Program-made: the position numbers and the translations under genes
Assembly (NCBI RefSeq): GCF_009193255.1
Contig: NZ_WACG01000001.1
Span: forward strand, 186,001 to 250,000
Direction of reading: 5' to 3'
Length of the DNA stretch: 64,000 nucleotides
From: Arthrobacter koreensis
Lineage (GTDB): Bacteria > Actinomycetota > Actinomycetes > Actinomycetales > Micrococcaceae
Part shown: positions 56,918 to 64,000 of the stretch, piece after piece
Numbering within the stretch: the first letter of the stretch is position 1
How the letters are laid out: each line of letters starts with the position of its first letter
The notes under the pieces: model-generated
What the model saw: only the letters and a program-made list of their open reading frames with translations
What the model was told of the DNA's origin: nothing
Databases searched by the model: none

Positions 56918-57721
56918 ATGCCCGAGCAGCAGCCCCTTGCCAGGATCTTCGACGCCGGAGCCGGCGATTTTGAACGCATGGCCCCCTCCCTGTGGAATCC
57001 AATGGGCAACGCCCTGGTTGCCGCGGCGGACGTCAGGCTGGATGAAAGCGTCCTGGATGCCTGCTGCGGCGGCGGTTCAATCACGGTTCCGGCAGCCCAG
57101 AGCGCCGGCCCGGGGGCGATCGTGGACGCTGTGGACCTCTCCGCGGAACTGCTGGAGATTGCCGCTGCCAAGGCCAAGACGCTTTCGCTGGAGAACGTTG
57201 CCTTCTCCCAGAGCGATGTCCTGGCGTTCCGTCCCGACACGCAGTATGACGTGATCCTGTGCGGCTACGCCGTCTTCTTCCTGCCGGACATGGATGCCGG
57301 GGTACGCCATCTGGTTTCGCTCCTGCGCAGCGGCGGCCGGCTGGCCTTCAGTACCTGGGCCGAGGGCGCGCTGACTGAATTCACGTCCGCCCTTTTCCGG
57401 CACTGCGCCGCGGAGGGCGTGGACCTTCCGGACACCAGCGAGTCTTCCCGGGACAACATGCTCCGCATCAACACACCGGAGAAAGCCTCTCAATGGCTGT
57501 CGGATCTTGGCCTGCAGGAGGTCAGCGCCGTACACACATCCGTGCCGGTGCTGCTGAGCCAGGACCTGGCCTGGTCGATGGTGATGGGCAGCCCGCTGCG
57601 CCTGCTGCTTCCGGAAGACCGGGACGCCGCGGGCCGGGTCCGCGATGCGTTCCTGGCAGAACTCGGGGAAGAATACACGCTCAACGCCGACACCCTGATT
57701 GTGACGGCCGTCAAGCCCTAG
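56918..57721 (+). CDS. Class I SAM-dependent methyltransferase
   Basis: 267 residues with a UbiE-like Rossmann core: motif I VLDACCGGGSITVP near residue 47, motif II VDLSAELLEIAAAKA, then ILCGYAVFFLPDM and the post-strand LLRSGGRLAFSTWAEGAL. Substrate not recognisable. GAAGGA about 7 nt before the ATG supports the start. Its TAG stop is shared, through a CTAG at 57718-57721, with the convergent PIG-L deacetylase gene. Confidence 0.88.
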   Translation: MPEQQPLARIFDAGAGDFERMAPSLWNPMGNALVAAADVRLDESVLDACCGGGSITVPAAQSAGPGAIVDAVDLSAELLEIAAAKAKTLSLENVAFSQSDVLAFRPDTQYDVILCGYAVFFLPDMDAGVRHLVSLLRSGGRLAFSTWAEGALTEFTSALFRHCAAEGVDLPDTSESSRDNMLRINTPEKASQWLSDLGLQEVSAVHTSVPVLLSQDLAWSMVMGSPLRLLLPEDRDAAGRVRDAFLAELGEEYTLNADTLIVTAVKP

Positions 57722-58467
57722 AAACCGGCGATGGTGGCGGGGGTGTTTACCCCCACCACGTGGAAAACCTCAGCACTGGTACCCTCGGGCAGGCCGTGCC
57801 GTGCCGCGTTCTCCTGCAGGAATGACCGCACCGCGGATTCCATTCCGGGCAGGTCCGGATGCTGGCTGGCGTGTACCCGCACGGCCTCCAGTTTGGTGTC
57901 CACCTGCGCCGTGATGTCCACGGCATGGTTCTCGCGTTCACGCGGAGCGCCGTAGAAGACCAGCCACGGTACCTTCCAGGCGTGCAGTCCGCCCTGTTCC
58001 AGCTCGGGGTAGGCGAACGGATTCTCCGCCGCCGGATACACCGCACGGGTAACAATCTCACCGCAGGCCAGGTGGTCCGGGTGGCTGGCCTGGATCCGGG
58101 CCCAGTTGCGTTCCGGATGCATTGAAAGCACGACGTCGGGACGCACCTGGCGGATCAGCTCCACTGCCTTGCCCACCACCTCATGGCTCACGGCAAGGAA
58201 TCCGTCCCGCTCGCCCAGGAAGTGGATCTCCCCTGCCCCCACGATGTCGGCCGCGGCGCGCTGCTCGGCGTTCCGCCTGGCACTGATGTCTTCCCTGCCG
58301 GCGGTTTCGAAGCCGCCGGCATCCCCGGAAGTCATAATGCAGTAGGAGATCTCGGTGCCCTCAACGGCCCACGTGGCCAGCGTGCCGGCGGCACCGAAGT
58401 CGATGTCATCCGGGTGCGCCGCGAACGCCAGGACACGTCCGGGCGCGGATCCGGGGAAACCGTTCAC
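57718..58467 (-). CDS. PIG-L/LmbE-family N-acetylglucosaminyl deacetylase-like protein
   Basis: 249 residues, zinc-dependent deacetylase fold. The metal-binding AHPDD (FAAHPDDIDFGAAG, about residues 16-20) and a second HPDH (QASHPDHLACGEIV) are intact. In actinobacteria this family includes MshB and Mca of mycothiol metabolism as well as antibiotic-biosynthesis deacetylases; I cannot tell which, although MshB-like enzymes are usually about 290-300 residues. GTG start overlapping the etfA stop by 4 nt, so it is the last gene of the etfB-etfA-deacetylase unit. Confidence 0.88.
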   Translation of the reverse strand: MNGFPGSAPGRVLAFAAHPDDIDFGAAGTLATWAVEGTEISYCIMTSGDAGGFETAGREDISARRNAEQRAAADIVGAGEIHFLGERDGFLAVSHEVVGKAVELIRQVRPDVVLSMHPERNWARIQASHPDHLACGEIVTRAVYPAAENPFAYPELEQGGLHAWKVPWLVFYGAPRERENHAVDITAQVDTKLEAVRVHASQHPDLPGMESAVRSFLQENAARHGLPEGTSAEVFHVVGVNTPATIAGF

Positions 58468-59408
58468 GCGCGCCGCTTCCGGATTTCCTCGGCGGCCTGC
58501 GGCAGCACAGTGGCCAAATCGCCCACAATGCCGAAGTCCGCGATCTCGAAGACGGGGGCATCCGGGTCCTTGTTCACGGCAACGATCACCTTGGCGGTCT
58601 GCATTCCGGCCTTCTGCTGGATGGCGCCGGATATGCCCGCTGAGATGTAGAGCTGCGGTGAGACGGTCTTGCCGGTCTGGCCCACCTGGGCCGAGTGCTC
58701 GATCCAGCCCGCGTCCGTTGCCGCACGGGAAGCCCCAACAGCCCCTCCAAGCACGTCCGCGAGTTCTTCCACGGGGCCGAAGTCTCCGTCAACGCCGCGG
58801 CCGCCAGCCACAATGACCCGGGCCTCGGAAAGCTCGGGACGTCCGCTGACCCGTTTCTCGGAGCGCTCAGCCACCGCTGCGGCCGGGCCGGTTTCCGGGA
58901 CTGCCACCAGGCTGCGCTCCGGAGCGGCGCCGTCGCCGGGTTCGGCGGGTTCCACCGAGTTGGCCTTGACGGTGATGATCGGAGTGCCGGTCTGGACCCG
59001 GCAGGTGGAGGTGTAGGAACCGGCAAGCACTGACTTGGTCACGGACAGGTCCGGAGCCACCGCCACCGCATCGGTGATCACACCGGAACCGAGCTTGATG
59101 CCCACCCGGGCCGCGACTTCGCGGTCCTCGAAGGAATTGCCCAGCAGCACGGCGTCGGGGTTGGCGGCGCGCACAGCCTCGGCGAGGAACGCAGCCTTGG
59201 CCGCCACCAGCACATCCGGCAGTTCCTGCGAAGGTTCGTAAATGCGGGTGACGCCGCAGGCACCCAGCGCCGCAGCGGCGTCGTCGGCCAGCGGCCGGGG
59301 CACGGCCACTTCGGCACTGCCGAGCGAGGCGGCGATGGCCAGCAGTTCACGGCCGGCGCGTGGAAGGGGAAGGGAAGGAACGTCGATAAATACCAGTACG
59401 GAGCCCAT
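58464..59408 (-). CDS. etfA: Electron transfer flavoprotein subunit alpha
   Basis: 314 residues. The C-terminal FAD-binding domain is clear: VIVAGGRGVDGDFGPVEEL, GQTGKTVSPQLYISAGISGA and VAVNKDPDAPVFEIADFGIV. With EtfB it carries electrons from acyl-CoA and related dehydrogenases to the quinone pool. No partner dehydrogenase or ETF:quinone oxidoreductase is in the window. GGAGAG about 7 nt before the ATG supports the start; it follows etfB by 48 nt. Confidence 0.96.
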   Translation of the reverse strand: MGSVLVFIDVPSLPLPRAGRELLAIAASLGSAEVAVPRPLADDAAAALGACGVTRIYEPSQELPDVLVAAKAAFLAEAVRAANPDAVLLGNSFEDREVAARVGIKLGSGVITDAVAVAPDLSVTKSVLAGSYTSTCRVQTGTPIITVKANSVEPAEPGDGAAPERSLVAVPETGPAAAVAERSEKRVSGRPELSEARVIVAGGRGVDGDFGPVEELADVLGGAVGASRAATDAGWIEHSAQVGQTGKTVSPQLYISAGISGAIQQKAGMQTAKVIVAVNKDPDAPVFEIADFGIVGDLATVLPQAAEEIRKRRA

Positions 59409-59456
59409 GGGGCGCTCTCCTAGGTGTGCGGGCGCGGCGGCGCCGTAAGGGACGTG

Positions 59457-60296
59457 CTAGATGAGTTTCTGGGAAGCGAGGTAGTCCACCAGCTTGACGC
59501 CGGCGTTCCCGTCGTCGGTGATGATGGTGCCGGCACCGCGTGCGGGCCGCGGCGCGGAAGCCGCAACCGACGTCCAGGAGCCTTCCTTGCCCACCTGCGC
59601 CGGATCGATGCCTACGTCCTGGAGCGAGAGCACGGTAACCGGCTTCTTCTTGGCGGCCATGATGCCGCGGAAGTTCGGATAGCGCGGTTCGTTCGCCTGG
59701 TCGGTGACCGAGACGACTGCCGGCAGCGGTGCCTCGATGATCTCGGAATAGGAATCGCCGTCGCGCCGGGCACGCAGGACTGGACCGCCTTCACCGGCCA
59801 CGGTCTGGAGCTCGGACGCAAAGGTCACCTGGGCGTACCCGAGGCGTTCGGCTAGCTGCGCGGGAACCAGCGAGGTTTCACCGTCGGTGGAGGCCATGCC
59901 GGTGATAACCAGGTCAACCGGGCCCTGGGTTGCTTCCAGGTGCCGGACGGCGGCAGCCAGCGCCAGCGAGGTGGCTGCGGCATCGGAGCCCTCCAGCGCG
60001 TCGTCGGACAGGTGCACGCCCTTGTAGGCACCAATCTGCAGCGACTTCTTCACGGCGTTTACTGCCGCCGATGGGCCCATGGTAAGGGCGGTGACTGTGT
60101 TCCCGCCCTTATCTCCGCCGCGTTCCTCTGCCAGCTGGAGAGCGGCTTCGAGCGCGTACTCGTCAAGCTCGGAGAGAATGCTCTCGGAACGGTCAAGGGT
60201 GTGGTCCGGTCCGTCGAGACGGCGGTCAAACTGGGTGTCCGGGACGTGCTTCACCAAAACAACAATGTTCAGCGGCCTGTTGGCTGACTCCTGCAT
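59457..60296 (-). CDS. etfB: Electron transfer flavoprotein subunit beta
   Basis: 279 residues from the ATG at 60296, which has AGGAAAGG upstream; the frame open to 60380 is leader. N-terminal NIVVLVKHVPDTQFDRRL, LSELDEYALEAALQLAEE, VITGMASTDGETSLVPAQLA and a C-terminal AAKKKPVTVLSLQDVGI are characteristic. First gene of the etfB-etfA-deacetylase unit. Confidence 0.96.
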   Translation of the reverse strand: MQESANRPLNIVVLVKHVPDTQFDRRLDGPDHTLDRSESILSELDEYALEAALQLAEERGGDKGGNTVTALTMGPSAAVNAVKKSLQIGAYKGVHLSDDALEGSDAAATSLALAAAVRHLEATQGPVDLVITGMASTDGETSLVPAQLAERLGYAQVTFASELQTVAGEGGPVLRARRDGDSYSEIIEAPLPAVVSVTDQANEPRYPNFRGIMAAKKKPVTVLSLQDVGIDPAQVGKEGSWTSVAASAPRPARGAGTIITDDGNAGVKLVDYLASQKLI

Positions 60297-60456
60297 TCCG
60301 GCCTTTCCTGTAGGAAGATTGCGCCGGTGTGCGTTCCGGCATCCCCCGCTTCTCGGCGGCGACAGCTTAAAGCTAATCACACGCGGCCCCCGGCCTCGAA
60401 TGTTCCTCCCGAATTGCTGCCGGGAGCACCTTCCCTGAGGTCATGCCCGCCGAAAG

Positions 60457-60494
60457 GCTCCGCCCCGCCTGCCGGACGGCAGGCGGGGCGGAGC
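60457..60494 (-). terminator. Intrinsic terminator of the HtrA-type protease gene
   Basis: Perfect 17-bp stem (60457-60473 and 60478-60494) with a 4-nt loop, directly after the protease stop at 60516 in the direction of transcription. On the minus strand it is followed by CCTTTCGG, a weak U run, so stem strength is the main evidence. Confidence 0.75.
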
Positions 60495-60515
60495 AGTGCG
60501 GGAGCCGGTGTTCGG

Positions 60516-62132
60516 TTACTGGTCTGCTGAGTTCCCGAGGGTTACGTCGGTGCTCTGGCTCTTCCCATCCCGTACGTAGTCGATCGTGACCTTGGAACCG
60601 GCCGCCTGCATGCGGATGGCCGCGGTGAGCGACTGCGCGTCAGTGATCGGAATTCCATCCACCGAGGTGACGACGTCGCCCTTCTGCAGCCCTGCGCGCG
60701 CGGCCGGCGTGCCGCTGGCCGGGTTGTCCGCGACCTGCGCGCCAATCGTGAAGGAGGACGAGCCTTCGGTCGCCGGAGTCACCGACACTCCGAGGAATCC
60801 GTGCGTGGCGGACCCGTTGGAAATAATCTCGTCCGCCACGCGCTGGGCGTAGCTGGCGGGAACGGCGAATCCGACGCCGATGCTTCCGCTGTCCTCTCCG
60901 CTGGACGTGGACGATGCCGAAGCGATCGCCACATTCACGCCGATGACCTCGCCGTCCGTGTTGACCAGCGCACCGCCGGAGTTTCCGTGGTTGATCGCTG
61001 CGTCCGTCTGGATCACGTTGAGGTAGATGGAGTTCGACGCCGAGCTCTGGTTCTGGGATGAACCGTCCGGCGGGGCGAAACGGAACCCAAACCCGTCATC
61101 CTCCGGAGCCGAGTCGGAATTGGATTCAGGTGCTGCCGAGGACTGCACGCTGATGGTGCGGTTCAGGGTTGACACAATGCCGTCCGTGACGGTTCCGGCC
61201 AGGCCAAGCGGGGCGCCGATGGCAAGCACGGAGTCGCCCACGTTCAGGTTGTCCGAGTCGCCGAGGGTCGCCGGAGTGAGATTGTTCGAATCCACCTTGA
61301 TCACGGCCAGGTCCGAAAGCGGGTCGGTTCCGACCACGGTGGCCGAGAGAACCCTGCCGTCCTCTGTCTGGACCTCGATGCTGGGGTCCGCCACCGTACC
61401 GCCAAGGGTAACCACGTGGGTGTTGGTCAGGATGTGCCCCTGGTCGTCCAGGATGATGCCGGAGCCGCTGCCGGAGGAACCCGATCCCGTGACTTCGATC
61501 GTCACCACGCTGGGCGAGGCCTTGACCGCGGCAGCGGTAATCGCATTGACGTTGTCCTTGTCATTGACCACCACGGTGTTGGACTGGCCGGTCGTCCCGG
61601 CCGTCGGCGAACCGTCATCGAGGATGGCGTCAGCCGCGACTGCTACGCCTCCGCCGAGGAGCCCGGCAATGAGCATGGCGGTGACGATCGTGCCGGTTCC
61701 GTACCGGCGGCGACCCCCGGACGAAGGCTGCTGTGGTCCCGGGCTGCCGTAGTGCCCGCCGTAGCCGCCGCCATAGCCGCCGCCGGACGGTCCGGTGTTC
61801 CCGGGCTGGTAGGAAGCCGGCGGGGTCTGCGGAGCGGGACCGGCAGAGCTGTTGTAGCCGGACGTGTTGAAAGCACCGGAAGAGGCCTGTTCCCGGGCCT
61901 CAGGCTCCGGCCGCTGGCCCTGCTGCGCCGGCCAGGGACCGCCGGCTCCAGACGCGGGATGCGCGCCACCGGCTTCCGGCACGGGGTTCGCGTCCCCCGC
62001 CGGGAGCCGTGTGGTGTCCGCTGCGGTGCGGGGCGGGTTCTCCCCCTCCGAAGCTGATGACGTCGGCGGGACCGGCGGGCGGGGAGGCAACGGCCGCTGC
62101 GGGTCTTCAGTGCCCCCGAGGTGCTCACTCAT
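60516..62132 (-). CDS. HtrA/DegP-like membrane serine protease with PDZ domain
   Basis: 538 residues from the ATG at 62132. A Pro/Gly-rich cytoplasmic N-terminus (about 1-160), one membrane helix (about 163-187), a trypsin-like protease domain with His in LTNTHVVTLGG (about 239), Asp in SDLAVIKVD (about 273) and Ser in NHGNSGGALVN (about 384), and a C-terminal PDZ domain (about 440-530: GLQKGDVVTSVDGIPI). The arrangement matches mycobacterial PepD-type HtrA proteins, envelope quality-control proteases. GAAAGGA about 9 nt before the ATG supports this start over the one at 62168. Confidence 0.94.
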   Translation of the reverse strand: MSEHLGGTEDPQRPLPPRPPVPPTSSASEGENPPRTAADTTRLPAGDANPVPEAGGAHPASGAGGPWPAQQGQRPEPEAREQASSGAFNTSGYNSSAGPAPQTPPASYQPGNTGPSGGGYGGGYGGHYGSPGPQQPSSGGRRRYGTGTIVTAMLIAGLLGGGVAVAADAILDDGSPTAGTTGQSNTVVVNDKDNVNAITAAAVKASPSVVTIEVTGSGSSGSGSGIILDDQGHILTNTHVVTLGGTVADPSIEVQTEDGRVLSATVVGTDPLSDLAVIKVDSNNLTPATLGDSDNLNVGDSVLAIGAPLGLAGTVTDGIVSTLNRTISVQSSAAPESNSDSAPEDDGFGFRFAPPDGSSQNQSSASNSIYLNVIQTDAAINHGNSGGALVNTDGEVIGVNVAIASASSTSSGEDSGSIGVGFAVPASYAQRVADEIISNGSATHGFLGVSVTPATEGSSSFTIGAQVADNPASGTPAARAGLQKGDVVTSVDGIPITDAQSLTAAIRMQAAGSKVTIDYVRDGKSQSTDVTLGNSADQ

Positions 62133-62449
62133 ATGGGCCGTCCTTTCGAAAATTCGGTGTACCCACAAGTATCGACCTATCCACTATCGCAGGGGAGTCT
62201 GTGTCCCAGGCACGAGCTTTCTGAATGTCTGCTGGGAATTTCCCGAATGGCACGGCGTTCCGGACCTCCCCCGCTCCAGCCTCCGTCTGCCCTAGTCAAC
62301 AGCGTTAGCCAGAGGAAACGTCCAGACTGATGGGATACGGTTTCGTTGTGGACTGGCAGTGCGGGCACCCATAGAATCAGAGCCATATCCGCCCGGCAGC
62401 CAGGAAACCGTACCCAAGTGCAGCGCACGGACAGACTAAGGATTCATTT
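62133..62449. promoter_or_regulatory. Divergent promoter region of the HtrA-type and TPM-domain genes
   Basis: A 317-nt gap with no convincing gene. On the plus strand TGGACT (62349-62354) and TAGAAT (62372-62377), 17 bp apart, form the best complete promoter in the window, starting the TPM-gene transcript near 62384 with a leader of about 66 nt. On the minus strand the AT-richer part near 62160-62190 should hold the protease promoter; no clear hexamers were chosen. Confidence 0.55.
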
Positions 62450-64000
62450 ATGCGGTTGAGGACGAAACGGCTCGCAGCCGTGCTGGCTCTGAGCGCCCTG
62501 GCGGTGTTCGCGCCGTCGGCGGCCCATGCCGATCCTCCGGTCACCATTCCGCCGGGCCAGTACCTGGTGGACGCCAACGGCTCCCTGGGCAGCGGCACAG
62601 CGGAAGTGCAGCAGGCCATCAGCGATGTGCAGCAGAGTACCGGCTACACGCTTTACGTGGTGTTCGTTGACAGCTTCACGGATCCAAGCGATCCCACCGC
62701 ATGGGCGCAGGATGTTGTTACGTCGAAGGGCATGGGCTCGCGTGAAGCCCTCCTGAGCATCGCCACCGAGGAACGCAAGATCGAGGTGGCCACCGGGGAC
62801 CAGTCCGTCCTGAATGAACAGCGCCGCAACGCCATGATCGACGCCGCGACGGAACCGCTGCTTGGCAACCAGAACATTACGTCCGAGGACTGGACTGCCG
62901 CAGCCGTCAACGCCGCCAAGTCGCTGGAGGACATAGCCGGCGGCGGAAGCGGCGAAGTCTCCACCGGCGGCAGCAGCAGCCTGGTGCCGGCTTTCGTCGT
63001 CGCAGCGGTCGTGCTTGTTGGCGCCTTCGCAGTCTTCTTCCTGGTCCGCAGCCGCTCCGGCAAACGCCGCGCAGTAGCCAGCCGGGAAGAGACCGCGCCA
63101 AAGGATCCGCTGGATGCCATGAGCGTGGCAGACCTGCGCAAGCGGGCCGGGAGCCTGCTCATCGCTGCAGACGACGCGATCAAGTCCAGCGAGCAGGAGC
63201 TTGCCTTCGCCGCTGCTCAGTACGGGGACGACGCCGTCTCCACCTTCACCGACGACCTCGCTGTGGCGCGCGCCCACATGGGCGAGTCCTTCAAGATGCA
63301 GCAGCAGCTTGACGACGAAATCCCGGACACCGAGGAGCAGCAGCGCACCTGGCTCAAGGACATCATCCGGCGGTGCGAGGCAGTCAACGACTCCCTGCAG
63401 GCACATAAGGAAGACTTCGACGCGCTCCGGGAACTTGAACGCAATGCGCCCGCTGCGCTGGCAACCGCGCGCGAATCCGCGCAGGCGGCAGCAGCCCGGC
63501 TGGACTCCGCCCGTGCGGCCCTCGACGGACTCGAAACCCGCTACAGCGACGCCGCACTCGTCAAGGTTCGGGACAACATCGACCAGGCCCGGGAGCGGCT
63601 GGCCTTCGTCGAGAACGCAGCGGACACCGCGCAGGAGAAAATCCAGTCCGGGGACACCTCCGCCGCAGTCCTCGCCGTCCGGGCAGCGGAGGAGAGCGTG
63701 CACCAGGCCAACGTCCTGCTGGACGCCATTGACCGTACCGGCAGCGGACTGGACTCGGCTGCGGCCGAACTGGACCGCGCCGTCGCCGATGCCCGCCAGG
63801 ATCTGGCCCAGGCCCGTGCGTTCTCGCAGGGCGGCGCCCAGCCGGCCCTCGCCGGCCCGATAGCCGGAGTGGAGCAGGCACTGGATGCGGTGGCCGCCGC
63901 ACGCGGCGGCAAGTACGACCCGGTGGACCTGCTGGGACGGCTTGAAGCCGCCAACGCACAGCTGGATGCGTCCCTGGAGGGCCTGCGGGACCGTCAGGAA
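62450..64000 (+). CDS. TPM-domain protein with long coiled coil (3' end outside window)
   Basis: 517 codons are open to the window edge. A signal peptide (about 1-27, ending AAHADPP) is followed by an extracellular TPM domain (about 35-160: YTLYVVFVDSFTD, KGMGSREALLSIATEERKIE), a Gly/Ser linker, one membrane helix (about 182-204) and a long cytoplasmic helical region rich in Glu, Ala, Arg and Asp, probably coiled coil. TPM domains occur in membrane proteins linked to photosystem repair in plants and to envelope functions in bacteria. AAGGA about 7 nt before the ATG supports the start. Confidence 0.88.
   Translation, partial: MRLRTKRLAAVLALSALAVFAPSAAHADPPVTIPPGQYLVDANGSLGSGTAEVQQAISDVQQSTGYTLYVVFVDSFTDPSDPTAWAQDVVTSKGMGSREALLSIATEERKIEVATGDQSVLNEQRRNAMIDAATEPLLGNQNITSEDWTAAAVNAAKSLEDIAGGGSGEVSTGGSSSLVPAFVVAAVVLVGAFAVFFLVRSRSGKRRAVASREETAPKDPLDAMSVADLRKRAGSLLIAADDAIKSSEQELAFAAAQYGDDAVSTFTDDLAVARAHMGESFKMQQQLDDEIPDTEEQQRTWLKDIIRRCEAVNDSLQAHKEDFDALRELERNAPAALATARESAQAAAARLDSARAALDGLETRYSDAALVKVRDNIDQARERLAFVENAADTAQEKIQSGDTSAAVLAVRAAEESVHQANVLLDAIDRTGSGLDSAAAELDRAVADARQDLAQARAFSQGGAQPALAGPIAGVEQALDAVAAARGGKYDPVDLLGRLEAANAQLDASLEGLRDRQE

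Overview
The window is high-GC DNA with dense gene packing, many 4-nt ATGA/GTGA overlaps and GTG starts. It reads as the chromosome of an actinobacterium, most likely a Micrococcales/Micrococcaceae member close to Arthrobacter. The best phylogenetic signal is gene content and order. whiB1 sits next to pdtaS. Further on come an Rv3235-family gene, secA, hpf, a comF-like gene, lpqB, mtrB and mtrA. From memory this is the order of the Mycobacterium tuberculosis Rv3219-Rv3246c region, here without mycolate or arabinan genes. No tRNA, rRNA, CRISPR array, prophage or insertion sequence was seen.

Region 1 (1-18.6 kb) is a surface-polysaccharide locus. It opens with the 3' end of a secreted Asp-loop repeat protein. 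Next is a four-gene overlapping glycosyltransferase operon (rhamnosyltransferase-like GT2, DPM1-like GT2, DUF2304 membrane protein, GT2), divergent from a large DUF6541-type membrane protein that may be a GT-C enzyme. A dTDP-L-rhamnose block follows (rmlB, a fused rmlC-rmlD, rmlA nearby), with another GT2 and a flippase-like protein. Then come glf, glfT2, wzm-like and wzt-like genes, which make UDP-galactofuranose, polymerise galactan and export it by an ABC transporter. An AT3-SGNH O-acyltransferase closes the locus. Perfect bidirectional hairpin terminators separate the blocks.

Region 2 (18.8-34.7 kb) holds an orphan FHA/FtsK-type protein resembling the EccC ATPase of type VII secretion, a small membrane protein, and whiB1 with an unusually structured leader. 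The pdtaS histidine kinase follows directly behind a 180-kDa-type NAD-glutamate dehydrogenase. A CpaE-like/CpaB-like pair without pilus genes lies next, then an excisionase-type HTH protein, a hypothetical protein, a membrane LysM protein and an Rv3235-family protein.

Region 3 (34.7-50.6 kb) is the conserved secA, YcaQ-like, hpf, comF-like, lpqB, mtrB, mtrA block on the minus strand. It is divergent from a five-gene plus-strand operon: polytopic membrane protein, DUF4129, DUF4350, MoxR ATPase, DUF58.

Region 4 (50.6-64 kb) is core metabolism and RNA modification: DUF4166, a MetE-like protein lacking the zinc-site motif, chorismate mutase, mnmA with a cysteine desulfurase, a J-domain protein, trmL, a methyltransferase, a PIG-L deacetylase, both ETF subunits, an HtrA-type protease and the start of a TPM-domain protein that runs off the window.

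Two window-wide observations stand out. Eight genes lacking a Shine-Dalgarno sequence have a TANNNT hexamer exactly 6 nt before the start codon, as expected for leaderless transcripts. Two convergent gene pairs share a single CTAG as both stop codons.
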